A stretch of 64,000 nucleotides of DNA from Desulfocicer vacuolatum DSM 3385 (GCF_900176365.1 NZ_FWXY01000010.1:62001-126000); one strand, 5' to 3'; counted from the stretch's first letter, positions 1 through 9,234 are shown. The notes: generated from the letters alone by a model not told the origin. Numbers and translations: made by a program.

Positions 1-200
1 GGAACACTGGCCACGGTGTGGCCGATATCCAGGGCACGCTTATTAATCTGAGCCTTGGATGTATTGCCAATAAAAGTCGCAAAAATCGCTCCACTTATAA
101 ACAACTGGCCAATCACCACCATGGAAACCAGTATCCGCATCTGTCCCTGGAGACTGACTGGACAAAAAAAAGTAAAAACCCATTTTATAAAATTAAGCAT
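1..200 (-). CDS. Sensor histidine kinase, N-terminal fragment (CitA/DcuS-like)
   Basis: The minus strand is open from an ATG at 200 to the window edge, giving 66 codons. The protein begins MLNFIKWVFTFF, then has a hydrophobic stretch (ILVSMVVIGQLFISGAIFATFI) typical of a first membrane segment, then a helix ending KRALDIGHTVASV. That last segment resembles the start of the periplasmic sensor region in CitA/DcuS-type dicarboxylate or citrate kinases, where a 'kAl.iA.tVA' motif follows TM1. An AGGATTG Shine-Dalgarno-like sequence lies just upstream. The kinase domain lies outside the window, so the assignment rests only on this short motif; a methyl-accepting chemotaxis protein is the main alternative. 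Confidence 0.55.
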   Translation of the reverse strand, partial: MLNFIKWVFTFFCPVSLQGQMRILVSMVVIGQLFISGAIFATFIGNTSKAQINKRALDIGHTVASV

Positions 201-449
201 GTCAACAATCCTTTGGTACCTTTTACATATTTTGCGGTACATTTTCAAGCTAAGGATTGTTTTCAGGCCCAGCTGGCCCCTGGTACAGATATTTGATCAA
301 TATCAAATTGCCTGGTTCTCATCCATAGAAAATGCAGAGAGCGACAAATTTCAAAGACAAAAAGAGCTCCACCATTTTTATAAAAAAGCGTAAATAAGAC
401 TATTTTTGATATGGCTACGCTGAAATGTCAACACAACCTAACACTGTTT
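201..449. other. Intergenic region without a recognised gene
   Basis: This AT-rich stretch precedes the kinase gene and presumably carries its promoter. The open frames on the plus strand here lack a ribosome binding site and any recognisable motif, so I call no gene. Confidence 0.5.
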
Positions 450-756
450 CGTACTTCGTTGTAAGCAGAACGAGATCAGAATAAAATATACCCGTGGCAG
501 TTTATATGAAATACTCCGTAAAACAGGGGTATATTTCAAGCTTTGTTGTGGACGGAGCGGGATCATAATACGGTCCACCCGTGGCGGTTATATACAAGGT
601 AGCCTCCAAGGCTACCTAAGGCAGAGCCCCCCCCGAGGGGCAATAGGAAGCGGCCAATTGAGCCATCTACGTTTCCAGGCCGGACCCATTGCCCGTCGGG
701 GGGGCGGCATCATACCATTTTCAATATTCATTGTATCCGTCAGGACATGCCAATTT
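450..756. repeat. Composite intergenic repeat (modules 1 and 2)
   Basis: A degenerate module-1 copy (about 450-506) is followed in tandem by a full one (507-600). Module 1 has a GAAATAC...GTATTTC-type inverted repeat and the hallmark TTTGTTGTGG, ending CCCGTGGCGGTTATAT. From 600 to 716 is module 2 in reverse orientation, with long GC-rich arms (GCCCGTCGGGGGGGCGG on one side). A fragment with CCGTCAGGACATGCC follows at 737-751. The block ends beside the thiC stop codon. Related blocks occur throughout the window. Confidence 0.8.
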
Positions 757-2043
757 TTACGAAATAAGAACATCCCGGGTTCGTTTAACCGCACAGAACT
801 CCCCGCACATGGTGCAGACAGTTTCTTCTTCCGGCTGGGAAGAAGCTCTGTATTCCCGGGCTTTTTCCGGGTCCATGGCAACTTCAAACTGTCCTTCCCA
901 ATCCAGCTCAAACCGAGCCTTGCCCATTTTAATATCAGGGTCCATGGCACCGGGGATACCATTGGCAATATCAGCGGCATGGGCTGCAATGCGCGATGCC
1001 ATGATCCCTTCTTTTACATCGGAAAGCTCAGGCAGGCGAAGGTGCTCTGCCGGGGTGACATAACAAAGGAAATCCGCCCCGTGCATGGCTGCCAAAGCCC
1101 CTCCAATGGCAGAAGTTATGTGATCATATCCCGGGGCAATGTCTGTGACAAGGGGCCCCAGCACATAAAAAGGCGCATTGTGACAAAGCTTTTTCTGTAG
1201 CTTCATGTTCATTTCAATCTCGTTCAAGGGCACATGTCCCGGCCCTTCAATCATCACCTGCACATTTCTTGCCCAGGCTCTTTTTGTCAGCTCTCCCAGG
1301 GTTATCAACTCCTCAATCTGGGGGGCATCTGTGGCATCTTTTAAGCAACCGGGGCGCAGACCGTCCCCAATGCTGATGCAGATATCATTGGCTTCACAAA
1401 TATCCAAAAGCCTGTCAAAATGCTCATAAAAAGGATTTTCTTTGTTATTTTTAATCATCCATTCCATGAGAATGGCCCCACCCCGGCTCACCACCCCGGT
1501 CAGCCGGGGATTGGTGTGGATACTTTTTACCACTTTCTGGGTTAAGCCGGCATGAATGGTGATAAAGTCAATGCCGTCGGCGGCATGGATTTCAACGGTT
1601 TCAAACCACTCTTCAAGGGTAATATCATACCCTTTTTTACCTGTGCGGGTGAGGGTGTCATAAATGGGTACCGTACCGATCATCACCGGCATCTTTTCCA
1701 CAAGCTTTTGACGAAAGGCCCGGGTATCCCCGGACACAGACAGATCCATCACAGAATGGGCCTTCATATCCACAGCCATGTCTGCCTTTCCAAGTTCCAG
1801 ATCAAAATCACAGCAGTCCTTGGACACCCCAAGATTGACATTTACCTTGGTGGTAAGGCCCTTGCCAATGGCAATGCCCTTAAGATTTTTATGATGAATA
1901 TTGGCAGGCAAGGCAATTGAACCTGCGGCCATTCCTTTAAGAAGTTCTTTTTCGGAAATGGTCTCCATTTCAAGCACATCTTTCATCTGGGGAGTAATAA
2001 TCCCTTTTTTTGCTGCATCCATCTGTGTGGTATATGTTTTCAT
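757..2043 (-). CDS. thiC: Phosphomethylpyrimidine synthase ThiC
   Basis: This 428-residue protein is the short form of ThiC, the radical SAM enzyme that rearranges aminoimidazole ribotide to HMP phosphate, the pyrimidine half of thiamine. The body is typical (GSIALPANI near residue 40, [23 protein letters not shown]). Near the C-terminus CTMCGEFC supplies the [4Fe-4S] cluster ligands; here the spacing is CX2CX3C, one residue shorter than the CX2CX4C of the long E. coli-type enzyme. It is the last gene of the TPP-riboswitch-led thi operon, 14 bases after thiE. A BzaF-like benzimidazole synthase is a paralogous alternative, but the operon argues for ThiC. Confidence 0.95.
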   Translation of the reverse strand: MKTYTTQMDAAKKGIITPQMKDVLEMETISEKELLKGMAAGSIALPANIHHKNLKGIAIGKGLTTKVNVNLGVSKDCCDFDLELGKADMAVDMKAHSVMDLSVSGDTRAFRQKLVEKMPVMIGTVPIYDTLTRTGKKGYDITLEEWFETVEIHAADGIDFITIHAGLTQKVVKSIHTNPRLTGVVSRGGAILMEWMIKNNKENPFYEHFDRLLDICEANDICISIGDGLRPGCLKDATDAPQIEELITLGELTKRAWARNVQVMIEGPGHVPLNEIEMNMKLQKKLCHNAPFYVLGPLVTDIAPGYDHITSAIGGALAAMHGADFLCYVTPAEHLRLPELSDVKEGIMASRIAAHAADIANGIPGAMDPDIKMGKARFELDWEGQFEVAMDPEKAREYRASSQPEEETVCTMCGEFCAVKRTRDVLIS

Positions 2044-2057
2044 ATTTTTTTTATTCC

Positions 2058-2729
2058 TTAAACTGAGTTTTTATATATTGTTTTTATTTCCCGGATGGTT
2101 TCCGGAATATCCTCTGCGCCCACAATTTCCGTGACAAGGCAGACGCACCGGGCACCCTGGGCCAGAACATCTGCAAGATTATCCTTTTTAATACCGCCAA
2201 TGGCCACAAAGGAAATTGTATGCCGGGCGGCCACGTGGTTCAGATAGGAAAACCCCACGGCATCACACACATTTTCCTTGGTCTGGGTGGCAAAAACAGG
2301 CCCCACACCAATGTAATCGGCCCCGTCTTCAACGGCCTTTGCCGCCTGCTCCGGGGAGTGGGTGGAACAGCCGATGATCATCTCTTTTCCCACCAGTTCC
2401 CGCAACGCTGTCACCGGCAGATCATCCTGTCCCACATGGATACCATCGGCTTTTACCATCAATGCCAGGTCCACAAAATCATTGACTATAAAAGGAATGC
2501 CCGCCTCCCGGGTGATTTTTCGTATGGCCAGGCATTCCGCATACATCTCCTGCATGCTTTTTTCATGACGCTTTTCCCGGTATTGGATGAGATCAATGCC
2601 CCCCTCTATCATGAGTTGAGCCACAGTGACATTATCCCTTCCCCGGGAAAATTTTTCCGCCAATATCCCATAAATACCATTGGGCAATGCCCAGGGCCTA
2701 TGGAAAGAAACCGTTTCATTGCTTTTCAT
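2058..2729 (-). CDS. thiE: Thiamine-phosphate synthase ThiE
   Basis: ThiE joins HMP-PP and thiazole phosphate to make thiamine phosphate. The protein is a TIM barrel with the family signatures [53 protein letters not shown] and FVAIGGI. I start it at the ATG at 2729 (MKSNETVSF), which has an AGGGA box upstream and gives 223 residues, close to the family norm. Longer in-frame starts at 2753 and 2792 run into the palindromic element at 2751-2849 and are less likely. It lies between thiF and thiC. Confidence 0.93.
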   Translation of the reverse strand: MKSNETVSFHRPWALPNGIYGILAEKFSRGRDNVTVAQLMIEGGIDLIQYREKRHEKSMQEMYAECLAIRKITREAGIPFIVNDFVDLALMVKADGIHVGQDDLPVTALRELVGKEMIIGCSTHSPEQAAKAVEDGADYIGVGPVFATQTKENVCDAVGFSYLNHVAARHTISFVAIGGIKKDNLADVLAQGARCVCLVTEIVGAEDIPETIREIKTIYKNSV

Positions 2730-2750
2730 ATTTATATTTCCCTGCTCATG

Positions 2751-2849
2751 AATCATAAGTTCCCATCCCCCCTGTGAACAGGGCCGAAACATAACCCACC
2801 TGCCATAACCGGCAGGTGGGTTCAGCGTAAGATCCGGGAACTTATGATT
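2751..2849 (-). promoter_or_regulatory. Three-way-junction palindrome upstream of thiE
   Basis: Perfect 14-base arms AATCATAAGTTCCC (2751-2764) and GGGAACTTATGATT (2836-2849) enclose two further hairpins: CCTGT/ACAGG (near 2771-2782) and CCCACCTGCC/GGCAGGTGGG (near 2794-2820). Folded as RNA on the thi transcript this is a three-way junction ending about 20 bases before the thiE start, between thiF and thiE. It could be a processing or translation-control element, or a small mobile palindrome. I do not recognise it as a known riboswitch class. Confidence 0.45.
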
Positions 2850-2855
2850 TAAATT

Positions 2856-3419
2856 TTACACATGAGCCTTGTTGGACCGTTTAAGAATTTCACCGGCCAT
2901 AAGGCATGCCACCATGTGAACCTTGGGAGGAAAAAGCAGATTGTCCTCTTCATCGGTGATAAAATCGCCCACAATGGTGATGTTACCCATGGATTTTATC
3001 CCAATGCCGGTCAAATCTTCCCCTGCAATGCCCGATGCACAAATCACAGGAGTGGATGTTCCGGCAAAGGCCTCCACCACCTGTTTTTTTGTTTTTTTAT
3101 CGTCCACCCCCTCCACAATGATGTCACAACCATGGAATCGGGGTTTGATATTATGGGCATCCAGTTGTTCACAAGCCATATCAACGCTTAAACCGGGGTT
3201 TATTCGCTTAAGGTTCCGGGCCAGCATTTGCGCTTTATCCATGCCGATCTGATCATGAAAATAAAACTGCCGATTAAGGTTGGAAGCCTCCACCCGGTCA
3301 AAATCAACCAGGGTTAAATGCGTTATCCCGGAGCGAACCAGCACATGGGCCACGCTGGACCCAATCCCCCCGACACCGGCAATACCGACCTTGAACTTAC
3401 CATTTTCCCGGAAGGTCAT
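2856..3419 (-). CDS. thiF: ThiS adenylyltransferase ThiF (short form)
   Basis: This is an E1-like enzyme that adenylates the C-terminal Gly-Gly of the sulfur carrier ThiS. The nucleotide-binding motif GVGGIGSSVAHVLVRSG lies near residues 15-32, followed by TLVDFDRVEASNLNRQFYF, the family's Asp and Arg/Asn motif. The protein is about 187 residues, matching the short ThiF type common in anaerobes. I take the ATG at 3419, which overlaps the thiH stop as ATGA; a TTG at 3431 is possible. The position after thiH in the operon fits thiazole synthesis. Confidence 0.92.
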   Translation of the reverse strand: MTFRENGKFKVGIAGVGGIGSSVAHVLVRSGITHLTLVDFDRVEASNLNRQFYFHDQIGMDKAQMLARNLKRINPGLSVDMACEQLDAHNIKPRFHGCDIIVEGVDDKKTKKQVVEAFAGTSTPVICASGIAGEDLTGIGIKSMGNITIVGDFITDEEDNLLFPPKVHMVACLMAGEILKRSNKAHV

Positions 3420-4522
3420 ATCCGATCCCAATCCTTGAACACAGGCTGATATCCATTACTTTCAATCATGGCCACCACCTGTTCCACATTGCGCTCATCT
3501 GCAATGTCAAACTGGGCACTTTCATCCTTGGGTGCTGCGGCATAGCCTCCCACATCGGTTTTAGAACCCGCAGAAAGCCGGGTCACTCCCAGATGCAGCA
3601 ATTTATCCCTGAAATCAGCACCCTCCCGGGTGGAAATACTCATGCCGATGCGGGGCAGATAGATGCGAAGGGCCGTCATGAACTGCACAAATTGAAAATC
3701 TGACAAAATATTCCGGGGGGAGATGGCACCGGTGGCGGTTCTCATGCGGGGCATGGAGAGCCCCACCTCCACATGGGGATATTTTTTCTCCAGATATCTG
3801 GCATGGCAGGCTGTGATAAACACCTCCTGACAAAGCTCCCCCAGACCAAACAAAGTGCCGATGTTCACCGATCGGAATCCGGCCCTGGCACCCCGTTCCG
3901 GTGTTCCAAGGCGATAGGCATAATCGGCCTTTTTGCCGGAAGGATGAACTTCCCGGTACACTTTTCTATTGTAGGTCTCCTGGTACACCGTCAATGCATC
4001 GGCACCGGCACGGTTCAGCACTTCATAGTCTGCCTGATCCATGGGAAAAATTTCCAATGAAATGGAGGCAAAATGCTTTTTCATTATCTTCACCGCCGAC
4101 TCAAGATAATCCAGGGGTGTTTTTAAAGGGGCCTCACCGGTGAGCATCATGGTGTGACGAATGCCGGTGGCGGCAAGTATCCGGCACTCCTGTTCAATCT
4201 CCTCCAGGGAAAGCTTGGTGCGCTTAAAACGATTGCTTGCATTAAATCCGCAATACACACACCCGTTGGAACAATAATCAGAAATGTAGATGGGGGCATA
4301 AAGCCCCACGGTGCGTCCAAAATATTGGATGGTCTCTCTTCTGGCCCGGGTGGCCATCTCTTCTAAAAAGGACTCTGCTGCCGGGGATATCAAATTTAGA
4401 AAATCAAACCGATTGAGCAGCGGTTTATTAAGAGATCGTTTCACCTGCTCCGGTGTAACTTTTTCCAGAAAGCCGTTAACATCAAAGGCAATAAGCTCAT
4501 CAACCTGATCCAGAAACATCAT
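3416..4522 (-). CDS. thiH: 2-iminoacetate synthase ThiH
   Basis: ThiH is a radical SAM lyase that cleaves tyrosine to p-cresol and dehydroglycine, which ThiG uses for the thiazole ring. The radical SAM cluster motif CSNGCVYC (CX3CX2C) follows YAPIYISDY. The C-terminal half has the typical [11 protein letters not shown] and [12 protein letters not shown]. The start at 4522 overlaps the thiG stop as ATGA, implying translational coupling; a second ATG follows at once. Length is about 368 residues, as expected. Confidence 0.95.
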   Translation of the reverse strand: MMFLDQVDELIAFDVNGFLEKVTPEQVKRSLNKPLLNRFDFLNLISPAAESFLEEMATRARRETIQYFGRTVGLYAPIYISDYCSNGCVYCGFNASNRFKRTKLSLEEIEQECRILAATGIRHTMMLTGEAPLKTPLDYLESAVKIMKKHFASISLEIFPMDQADYEVLNRAGADALTVYQETYNRKVYREVHPSGKKADYAYRLGTPERGARAGFRSVNIGTLFGLGELCQEVFITACHARYLEKKYPHVEVGLSMPRMRTATGAISPRNILSDFQFVQFMTALRIYLPRIGMSISTREGADFRDKLLHLGVTRLSAGSKTDVGGYAAAPKDESAQFDIADERNVEQVVAMIESNGYQPVFKDWDRI

Positions 4523-5331
4523 GCTGTCTCCCTTAAAAAGCCGGTCAGAGGTGAAGAGGCCTGGGCCTGGTTTGTCTGTGCTGCCATATCCGCACAAAAG
4601 GCCATGCGCCCCGCAGCCACACCCATGGCAAAGGCCCGGGCTGCCATCACAGGATCAGCACTTGTGGCAATGGCTGTGTTCACAAGCACCGCATCTGCAC
4701 CCATTTCCATGGCTTGGGCCGCCTGGGAAGGTCTGCCGATACCGGCATCCACAATCACGGGAATATCCATGGATTCAATAATGATGCGAATCATCTCTTC
4801 CATCTTTATGCCCCGGTTGGACCCAATGGGGGAACCCAGTGGCATCACGGCAGCAGCCCCGGCATCCTGGAGTCGATGGGCCAGGGTGAGATCCGGCATG
4901 ATATAGGGCAACACCTTGAACCCTTCTGCCGCCAGAGTTTTCGTGGCGTTAAGGGTTTCATAATTGTCAGGCATCAGGTATTTCATCTCGGTGATCACTT
5001 CAATCTTGATGAAATCGCCACACCCGGCAGCCCTTGCGATGCGGGCGATGCGCACAGCCTCTTCAGCGGTTCTGGCTCCGGATGTATTGGGCAACAATGT
5101 CACCCCTTTGGGAATGTAGGACAAAATATTTTTTGCCCCGGCATCGCCATCCACCCGGCGAAGGGCCACGGTGATCATTTCTGAGCCACAGCCCTCCAGC
5201 ATGGGGGCAATGATCTCTCTGGAAGCAAATTTGCCGGTGCCTGTGAGCAGTCGGCTGTTAAAGGTTTGGCCCCCCAGACAAAACGCATCATCCATTTTCA
5301 TTGTTTCATTATTTTTTCCGGTCATTTCCAT
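4519..5331 (-). CDS. thiG: Thiazole synthase ThiG
   Basis: ThiG builds thiazole phosphate from deoxyxylulose phosphate, dehydroglycine and ThiS thiocarboxylate. The barrel motifs are clear: [23 protein letters not shown], then DFIKIEVI where K109 is the likely Schiff-base lysine. GSPIGSNRG and [15 protein letters not shown] are the phosphate-binding loops. The start directly follows the thiS stop with no gap. At 270 residues it is slightly longer than average because of its first 15 residues; the internal ATGs there are weaker alternatives. Confidence 0.96.
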   Translation of the reverse strand: MEMTGKNNETMKMDDAFCLGGQTFNSRLLTGTGKFASREIIAPMLEGCGSEMITVALRRVDGDAGAKNILSYIPKGVTLLPNTSGARTAEEAVRIARIARAAGCGDFIKIEVITEMKYLMPDNYETLNATKTLAAEGFKVLPYIMPDLTLAHRLQDAGAAAVMPLGSPIGSNRGIKMEEMIRIIIESMDIPVIVDAGIGRPSQAAQAMEMGADAVLVNTAIATSADPVMAARAFAMGVAAGRMAFCADMAAQTNQAQASSPLTGFLRETA

Positions 5332-5529
5332 TCATCCACCTCCCACAAAACTTAACAATTCAAGGATATCCCCCGGACGGACAGGGGTTTTATCCCAGAC
5401 ATCTTGTTTAATTACATTTTTATTGTATTCGATAATTACAGAGCCTGGATCAAGGCCCCGGGCTTTAACCAGAGCCATGACATTGGGAGCAGATGTGGTG
5501 ATCAGCTTCCCGTTTAATTGAATTTCCAT
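5332..5529 (-). CDS. thiS: Sulfur carrier protein ThiS
   Basis: This small beta-grasp protein begins MEIQLNGKLI and ends SFVGGG; the C-terminal Gly-Gly is the site of adenylation by ThiF and of thiocarboxylate formation. The ATG at 5529 is chosen because AAGGAG lies seven bases upstream; an upstream in-frame ATG at 5553 lacks such a site. It is the first gene of the thi operon, about 120 bases after the TPP riboswitch. Confidence 0.95.
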   Translation of the reverse strand: MEIQLNGKLITTSAPNVMALVKARGLDPGSVIIEYNKNVIKQDVWDKTPVRPGDILELLSFVGGG

Positions 5530-5651
5530 ACAATTCTCCTTGTTGGTTAACAAAAAGAACCTTGACGGATCTGACCTTGTCAGGTCAGTAAATGGCGATG
5601 TGAATGGAGTGGATTTCTCTTGGGATAGAACGTGAAGTTATTTCTGAGAGC

Positions 5652-5742
5652 GTCCATAGCTTCCCTACGCCGGTATTAACCGTGTCAGGTTCCAAGGGTC
5701 AGGTTTTAACCTTCTCAGCTTTTTAAAGCTCCCCCAGCAAAC
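5652..5742 (-). promoter_or_regulatory. TPP riboswitch (THI element)
   Basis: Read on the minus strand, the stretch contains GCTGGGGGAGC, then GCTGAGAAGG, ACCCTTGGAACCTGA and GGTTAATACCGGCGTAGGGA, the conserved core of the thiamine pyrophosphate aptamer. It precedes thiS. Between aptamer and gene, near 5569-5590, CTGACC...GGTCAG can form a hairpin followed by TTCTTTTTG, a candidate intrinsic terminator for TPP-dependent attenuation of the whole operon. Confidence 0.95.
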
Positions 5743-6019
5743 AAAATTTTGAGCGAGTATGGATTTTTTATATGAGTTTGTCAATATTTTATTTGAGCAT
5801 AATCAATTTTTTTAAAATGCATGGCGAGCTATTGGGTTCAGACTTGAATTCGCATAAGACCAATGGGTTGAAATCAAAATTAAATTTATCATAACAACTT
5901 TATATGATATAATATTTTCAACATATCAACCCCGCAAACTCAACACGCTGAAAGCACTCAAAAAAGGGCGTTATTACACAATAGACACCCCTGTTTCCAC
6001 ATAAAAGGAGATATCTGCC
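5743..6019. other. Divergent promoter region between thi operon and 6020 gene
   Basis: This AT-rich interval separates the thi leader from a plus-strand gene. A TATAAT hexamer near 5909 could be the -10 box of the plus-strand gene, without a good -35. The thi promoter should also lie here. No coding potential is visible. Confidence 0.4.
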
Positions 6020-7279
6020 ATGACAAAAACATCTGCCATCATAATTCCATGGGCCTTGCTTTTTGTATTTGTATCCGGCTGTGCCAGACTCCCGGAAAAT
6101 AATTTGTCGTTATATCAACGCTCCATGATTATTAATAATACCCGGATGGAAGAAAGCATTCTTTCCAAAGCATCTTTAATCGAAAGCAATGATCCTTTGG
6201 TGAACAATCTTAGAATTCTATATCTTAAAGGGACCCCTTACGAAATGGGATTTCAGCATGGACGATTGTTGAAATCACAAATACAGCAATGCATTAAACG
6301 GGTGATGGGCCTTGCGGCCCATTATTCTTCATTTGAAATGATGGACGAAGTGTATGATCTCATGGCACCCTATATCCCCAGAAAAGAAAAGGAAGAAATG
6401 CGGGGACTTGCCCATGGTGCGGATTTGCCTCTGAAATTGATCCACTGGTTTCACACCATTCCTGCCGTATCAGAATACAAATACAAAAAACAATTTTTTA
6501 AAAAATTCAAACCCACCACCTGTAGCAATATTGCGGCCTTTGGCAAGGCAACCAAAGATGGAGAGATGTATCAAATGAGGGTGCTGGACTGGAATCGAAA
6601 AATGGGGGTCCAAAAATGGCCGGTACTTCTTGTGCATGAACCTGATGTGGGAAACAGATCCGTCACCTATGGCTTTGCCGGATTCATCGGCTGCGTCACA
6701 GGAATGAATGATCAACAGATGGCCTTTGGAGAGATGGGATATGGAAACCCACCCGGTGAAAGCCTTGAAGGTATTCCCTTTGTGTTTCTTTTCCGTAAAA
6801 TGATGCGGGAGGCAAATACTCTGGACCAGGCCGTGGATATGATTAAAAATGCCCGGCGGACATGCTCCTATGTCTATTTAATCAGCGATGCCAAACGAAC
6901 AGAAAAAGAGATCAATGCATTGTTGTTCATCACCGACCGTGGCCGGGTTCTCACATTTAAAGAAAACATGCCCCTTTCCGATGAAAGGGATGAAGATGTC
7001 TTTCCTGCCCTGGACGATGTTGTCTATGCCGGCGCAAAATCAAAAAAGTTGTACAGCGCGTTAAAAGCCGATTACGGCACCATTTCTCCCCAGGTTCTCA
7101 TGGAAATGTCAAAACAGGTATCACTCAAAGGAAATATTCAAAATGTCATCTTCAAGCCGTCCACCCTGGAGAGCTGGGTAACCTATGCAACCACCACCGA
7201 TAAAAAAGATGAAAAAGGAAAAGCCTGTAATCAAAAATGGTTTTATTTTGACCTCAAGGCCCGGCCTGGGAAATTATAA
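6020..7279 (+). CDS. C45-type autoproteolytic acyltransferase/hydrolase lipoprotein
   Basis: The N-terminus carries a lipoprotein signal peptide with a lipobox ending VSGC near residue 20. The rest matches the acyl-coenzyme A:6-aminopenicillanate acyltransferase / C45 Ntn-hydrolase family: an N-terminal YLKGTPYEMGFQHGRLLK segment, then TTCSNIAAFG with the probable nucleophilic Cys exposed by self-cleavage, followed by MRVLDW, the equivalent of the 'gRNlDw' motif. Such enzymes hydrolyse amide or ester bonds; the substrate is unknown. AAAAGGAGA precedes the ATG. Its 3' end overlaps the convergent alpha/beta hydrolase gene by about 26 bases. Confidence 0.75.
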   Translation: MTKTSAIIIPWALLFVFVSGCARLPENNLSLYQRSMIINNTRMEESILSKASLIESNDPLVNNLRILYLKGTPYEMGFQHGRLLKSQIQQCIKRVMGLAAHYSSFEMMDEVYDLMAPYIPRKEKEEMRGLAHGADLPLKLIHWFHTIPAVSEYKYKKQFFKKFKPTTCSNIAAFGKATKDGEMYQMRVLDWNRKMGVQKWPVLLVHEPDVGNRSVTYGFAGFIGCVTGMNDQQMAFGEMGYGNPPGESLEGIPFVFLFRKMMREANTLDQAVDMIKNARRTCSYVYLISDAKRTEKEINALLFITDRGRVLTFKENMPLSDERDEDVFPALDDVVYAGAKSKKLYSALKADYGTISPQVLMEMSKQVSLKGNIQNVIFKPSTLESWVTYATTTDKKDEKGKACNQKWFYFDLKARPGKL

Positions 7280-8228
7280 ATTTTCTTCTAAAAAAAGATA
7301 AGGCTTTGTATTGAATGTATGGCACATAAATAATGGAAGAGTAGTGCCCACCCAGAAGATAAATGGTTTCCGGTTTTCCCATTTTTTCCCTTAGCTGCAG
7401 CCCCTTGGAAAAAGGAACTACCCTGTCAAAAACAGCAAGTACCATTAAACTGTTTTCTGCATTAATATAATGGGCATAATGCAGGGGATCACAGGTAATG
7501 TTTTTTTTTAACCCAATGTAAAATTGTTCCTCGGACAACCTATTTTTTTGTAAATACCGCTCTCTTTTTTTTTGGACACCTTTGTCTGTTGAATGTCTTA
7601 ATATATAGGGGATATCCCCCCCTGCAAGCACAAAAACAGATGCTTTAATACGTCTGTCAAGGGAGCTGACAAGGGCCGCCTTGATCCCCCCCATACTCAC
7701 GCCAAACACACCGATATTGGATAGATCCAGTTCTTTTCTTGTTTCAATCCAATCCAATACCTGCATGTGATCAAAAACAATCTGACGCAATACAGTATCC
7801 ATGGAATCAACCTCCTTGATTTTTTTGTAGGCTTTATGACGATGGACAATGAGCGCAGCCATGCCGTTTTTCGCAAACCATCCGGCAAAGAGTTCAGCCA
7901 CGTTATTTGATCCGCCCAGAATCGGAAGCACCATGACCAACGGTTTTTTCCCCGGCCCCTTGATTGCATAATAATCCATGGTAATGTGACCGGCCGACGG
8001 AATGATGTTTTTTGTTGAAGTAAGTTTAATCTGTTTAATGGAATAATCTTGATTTTCATGAAGAAGAACTTCATCACAGCTGCCCCGGTAAGGCGCATAG
8101 GCATATTGGGCTTTAATGGAGTCAGGGATATTATAAGGCCCGTTATAATGGCTATCCAGGGGCACATGAGCACATGAGAAGAGAAAAAAAACACTGAATA
8201 TAGAAATATAAAAAGTCTTGGTCCGCAT
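7254..8228 (-). CDS. Alpha/beta hydrolase lipoprotein
   Basis: The N-terminus MRTKTFYISIFSVFFLFSC is a lipoprotein signal peptide with a Cys at its end, so the protein is probably membrane-anchored. The nucleophile elbow GVSMGG follows strand residues IGVFGV; DRVVPF late in the protein fits the Asp region, and GGHYSS supplies the probable catalytic His. This is the dienelactone-hydrolase/acetyl-xylan-esterase-like fold. The start at 8228 is chosen because it begins the signal peptide; an upstream in-frame start at 8258 lies in repeat DNA. It is convergent with the C45 gene. Substrate unknown. Confidence 0.75.
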   Translation of the reverse strand: MRTKTFYISIFSVFFLFSCAHVPLDSHYNGPYNIPDSIKAQYAYAPYRGSCDEVLLHENQDYSIKQIKLTSTKNIIPSAGHITMDYYAIKGPGKKPLVMVLPILGGSNNVAELFAGWFAKNGMAALIVHRHKAYKKIKEVDSMDTVLRQIVFDHMQVLDWIETRKELDLSNIGVFGVSMGGIKAALVSSLDRRIKASVFVLAGGDIPYILRHSTDKGVQKKRERYLQKNRLSEEQFYIGLKKNITCDPLHYAHYINAENSLMVLAVFDRVVPFSKGLQLREKMGKPETIYLLGGHYSSIIYVPYIQYKALSFFRRKFIISQAGP

Positions 8229-8235
8229 ATATCCC

Positions 8236-8290
8236 CCATCACTGCCACGGGCAGACATTATTTTGATCCGGTTCTGCCCACAACAAAGGC
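8236..8290. repeat. Half copy of module-1 repeat
   Basis: A reverse-oriented half module 1: CACTGCCACGGGCAGAC, then GGTTCTGCCCACAACAAAG. The GGGCAGA/TCTGCCC arms can pair. It sits immediately upstream of the hydrolase gene start. Confidence 0.75.
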
Positions 8291-8292
8291 AC

Positions 8293-8439
8293 TAAAATCC
8301 GTAAATATTCGGCCAGCACCCCATCTTCACCCATTTGGGCCTGCTCACATAGCAATAGTATGCTACGCAGTCCCAACTAAGCAAATATGGGGCACCGGCC
8401 AAACATTTACAGAACCAACCCGAATATTTACTAAAATCC
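8293..8439. mobile_element. IS66-like miniature element with 8-bp target duplication
   Basis: The element runs from GTAAATATTCGG (8301) to CGAATATTTAC (ending 8431), 131 bases with inverted ends and further internal complementarity (GCACCCCAT / ATGGGGCACCGGCC). It is flanked by the direct repeat TAAAATCC at 8293-8300 and 8432-8439. GTAA termini and 8-bp target duplications are hallmarks of the IS66 family. No transposase is encoded, so this is a MITE. It inserted at the stop codon of the exported-protein gene that ends at 8431. Confidence 0.75.
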
Positions 8440-9234
8440 AAATGAAATTTTAACCATACTGGACACTTTGCCCTCACCGGTTACAAGCTCAAGACTGGTT
8501 CTGCCACCCAGGTAAGCATTGAGTAAATGACTTGTCACCTCCATGCCGAACTCTCCATCACCGGGGATAAATTCCATGTTGGTGCTGATGCCGTAATAGC
8601 TTGAATTAACCGCCATGGAACAAGCGACTGTGGTGCCGGGCAGGTGGTCATAAAGGTGGGCAGAAAAAATAATTTCATACAATTTTTTCTGTTCATCAGG
8701 CTGGGACTCCAGATCCTGGCCGGGCAGGTAAAACAGGGCTTTTTCGTCCCTGCCCGGTTTTATATATCGCATTCTCAAATGCCGTGATATTTGCTTGGCA
8801 AGTCTATCAATTTTTTTGGCAATCCTGGTTTCCATGAGCACTTTTTCTGTCATTTTAAAAGTATATTTTTCCGCCATTTTTTCCCTTATATAACGGATTT
8901 CCTTAAATTTTCCCTTGTAAAGTTCATGCTCCAGAACACCTGGCCGGAAATAGGCTCCCTCTTCAAAAAGAGCGCCGTTGTTCCAGTGTAAAAAACGATT
9001 TTCGTCAATCACCTTGGACCATAAAAATTCCAAAGGCGTATAAGCGCCTTCATCTGCCAGGGGCATTTTACTTTGAAACTGGTTGGAATACGCTTCAAAT
9101 GAAGCGTCAGAATCAGGCTGGAGGGTGAGGGATAGTGAGTCAGCTGCCAGAACGGCGCCAATGGACAAAAGGGATATTAAAGCCATGATACCGGCCGTCA
9201 CCATGATTTTTTTAAGGTTAAAGATAATGGTCAT
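8431..9234 (-). CDS. Exported protein of unknown function
   Basis: The ATG at 9234 follows GAAAGGAGGTC, a strong ribosome binding site, and starts a cleavable signal peptide ending VLAADS. The mature part is charged and partly helical (KFKEIRYIREKMAEKY, KKIDRLAKQISRHLRMRYI), followed by a C-terminal half with alternating residues (SMAVNSSYYGISTNMEF, LGGRTSLELVTGEG) that ends in Phe, as in some outer-membrane proteins. I recognise no family. A MITE has inserted exactly at its stop codon, so the last codon context may be altered. Confidence 0.6.
   Translation of the reverse strand: MTIIFNLKKIMVTAGIMALISLLSIGAVLAADSLSLTLQPDSDASFEAYSNQFQSKMPLADEGAYTPLEFLWSKVIDENRFLHWNNGALFEEGAYFRPGVLEHELYKGKFKEIRYIREKMAEKYTFKMTEKVLMETRIAKKIDRLAKQISRHLRMRYIKPGRDEKALFYLPGQDLESQPDEQKKLYEIIFSAHLYDHLPGTTVACSMAVNSSYYGISTNMEFIPGDGEFGMEVTSHLLNAYLGGRTSLELVTGEGKVSSMVKISFGF

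Noticed and set aside
18-393. Plus-strand open frames in the first 400 bases
   Set aside because: They lie opposite a better minus-strand membrane-kinase start and have no ribosome binding site or recognisable motif.
450-756. CRISPR array
   Set aside because: Repeats are long, dispersed, variably oriented and without regular unique spacers; no cas genes are present.
8301-8431. Transcription terminator for the exported-protein gene
   Set aside because: The hairpin has terminal GTAA repeats and flanking 8-bp duplications, which fit a MITE better; it may still act as a terminator.
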